Shown here: in pieces, positions 13,704-13,704 of the stretch
How positions within the stretch are numbered: position 1 is the first letter of the stretch
How the letters are laid out: every line of letters starts with the position of its first letter
From: Cryomorphaceae bacterium
GTDB lineage: Bacteria > Bacteroidota > Bacteroidia > Flavobacteriales > Schleiferiaceae
NCBI GenBank assembly: GCA_949547975.1
Contig: CATITW010000380.1
Span: forward strand, 1-13,704
DNA length: 13,704 bases
Reading direction: 5' to 3'
Notes under the pieces: model-generated
Told to the model about the DNA's origin: nothing
Databases searched by the model: none
Seen by the model: only the letters and a program-made list of their open reading frames with translations
Position numbers and translations under genes: made by a program

Positions 13704-13704
13704 A

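Noticed and set aside
1..13704. CRISPR array, insertion sequence, phage or defence genes
   Set aside because: No regularly spaced repeats, transposase motifs or terminal inverted repeats were found; gene content is metabolic and housekeeping.

Overview
The window looks like chromosomal DNA of a member of the Bacteroidota, most probably Flavobacteriales-like. Four things point there. One secreted protein ends in a type IX secretion (Por) sorting domain. Several upstream regions carry the Bacteroidota -7 promoter box (TAnnTTTG). Starts follow A-rich stretches, without clear Shine-Dalgarno sites. The carbohydrate genes are of the Sus type. Family or genus cannot be fixed from this sequence. Base composition and codon style look even across the window, and I see no mobile element, rRNA, tRNA or CRISPR array.

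Left part (1-5887): the 3' end of a sodium:solute symporter gene on the plus strand converges on the rimP-nusA-infB operon on the minus strand. This is the conserved housekeeping cluster for 30S maturation, transcription elongation/termination and translation initiation. It ends in a clear terminator at 1010-1042. Its leader, just before rimP, contains a stable UUCG hairpin followed by U-rich sequence that looks like an attenuator. A promoter with a perfect -7 box lies upstream of it.

Middle (5888-6726): a monocistronic NarL/FixJ-type response regulator on the plus strand, without a neighbouring kinase. It has a perfect inverted repeat just before its start and a very strong terminator after it.

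Right part (6697-13704): genes for alpha-glucan (starch/maltodextrin) use. A secreted four-module protein, probably glycan-binding and displayed through type IX secretion, is divergent from a secreted GH13 amylase/neopullulanase-like enzyme. The enzyme gene overlaps by 4 bp a gene for an AraC-family regulator with a cupin-like sensor domain. That gene runs tail-to-tail, with overlapping stop codons, into a minus-strand SLC45/GPH-type sugar transporter gene. Upstream of the transporter, also on the minus strand, are a secreted beta-sandwich-like protein of unknown function and the 3' end of another gene, overlapping by 1 bp. These two are probably the tail of a Sus-type cluster that continues beyond the window. 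My inference is that the surface or secreted proteins bind glucan, the GH13 enzyme cuts oligosaccharides in the periplasm, the transporter imports maltose-like sugars through the inner membrane, and the AraC protein controls the locus. I find no wholly unknown system. The most unusual points are the rimP leader hairpin, the four-module type IX protein, and the AraC regulator coupled to the amylase.
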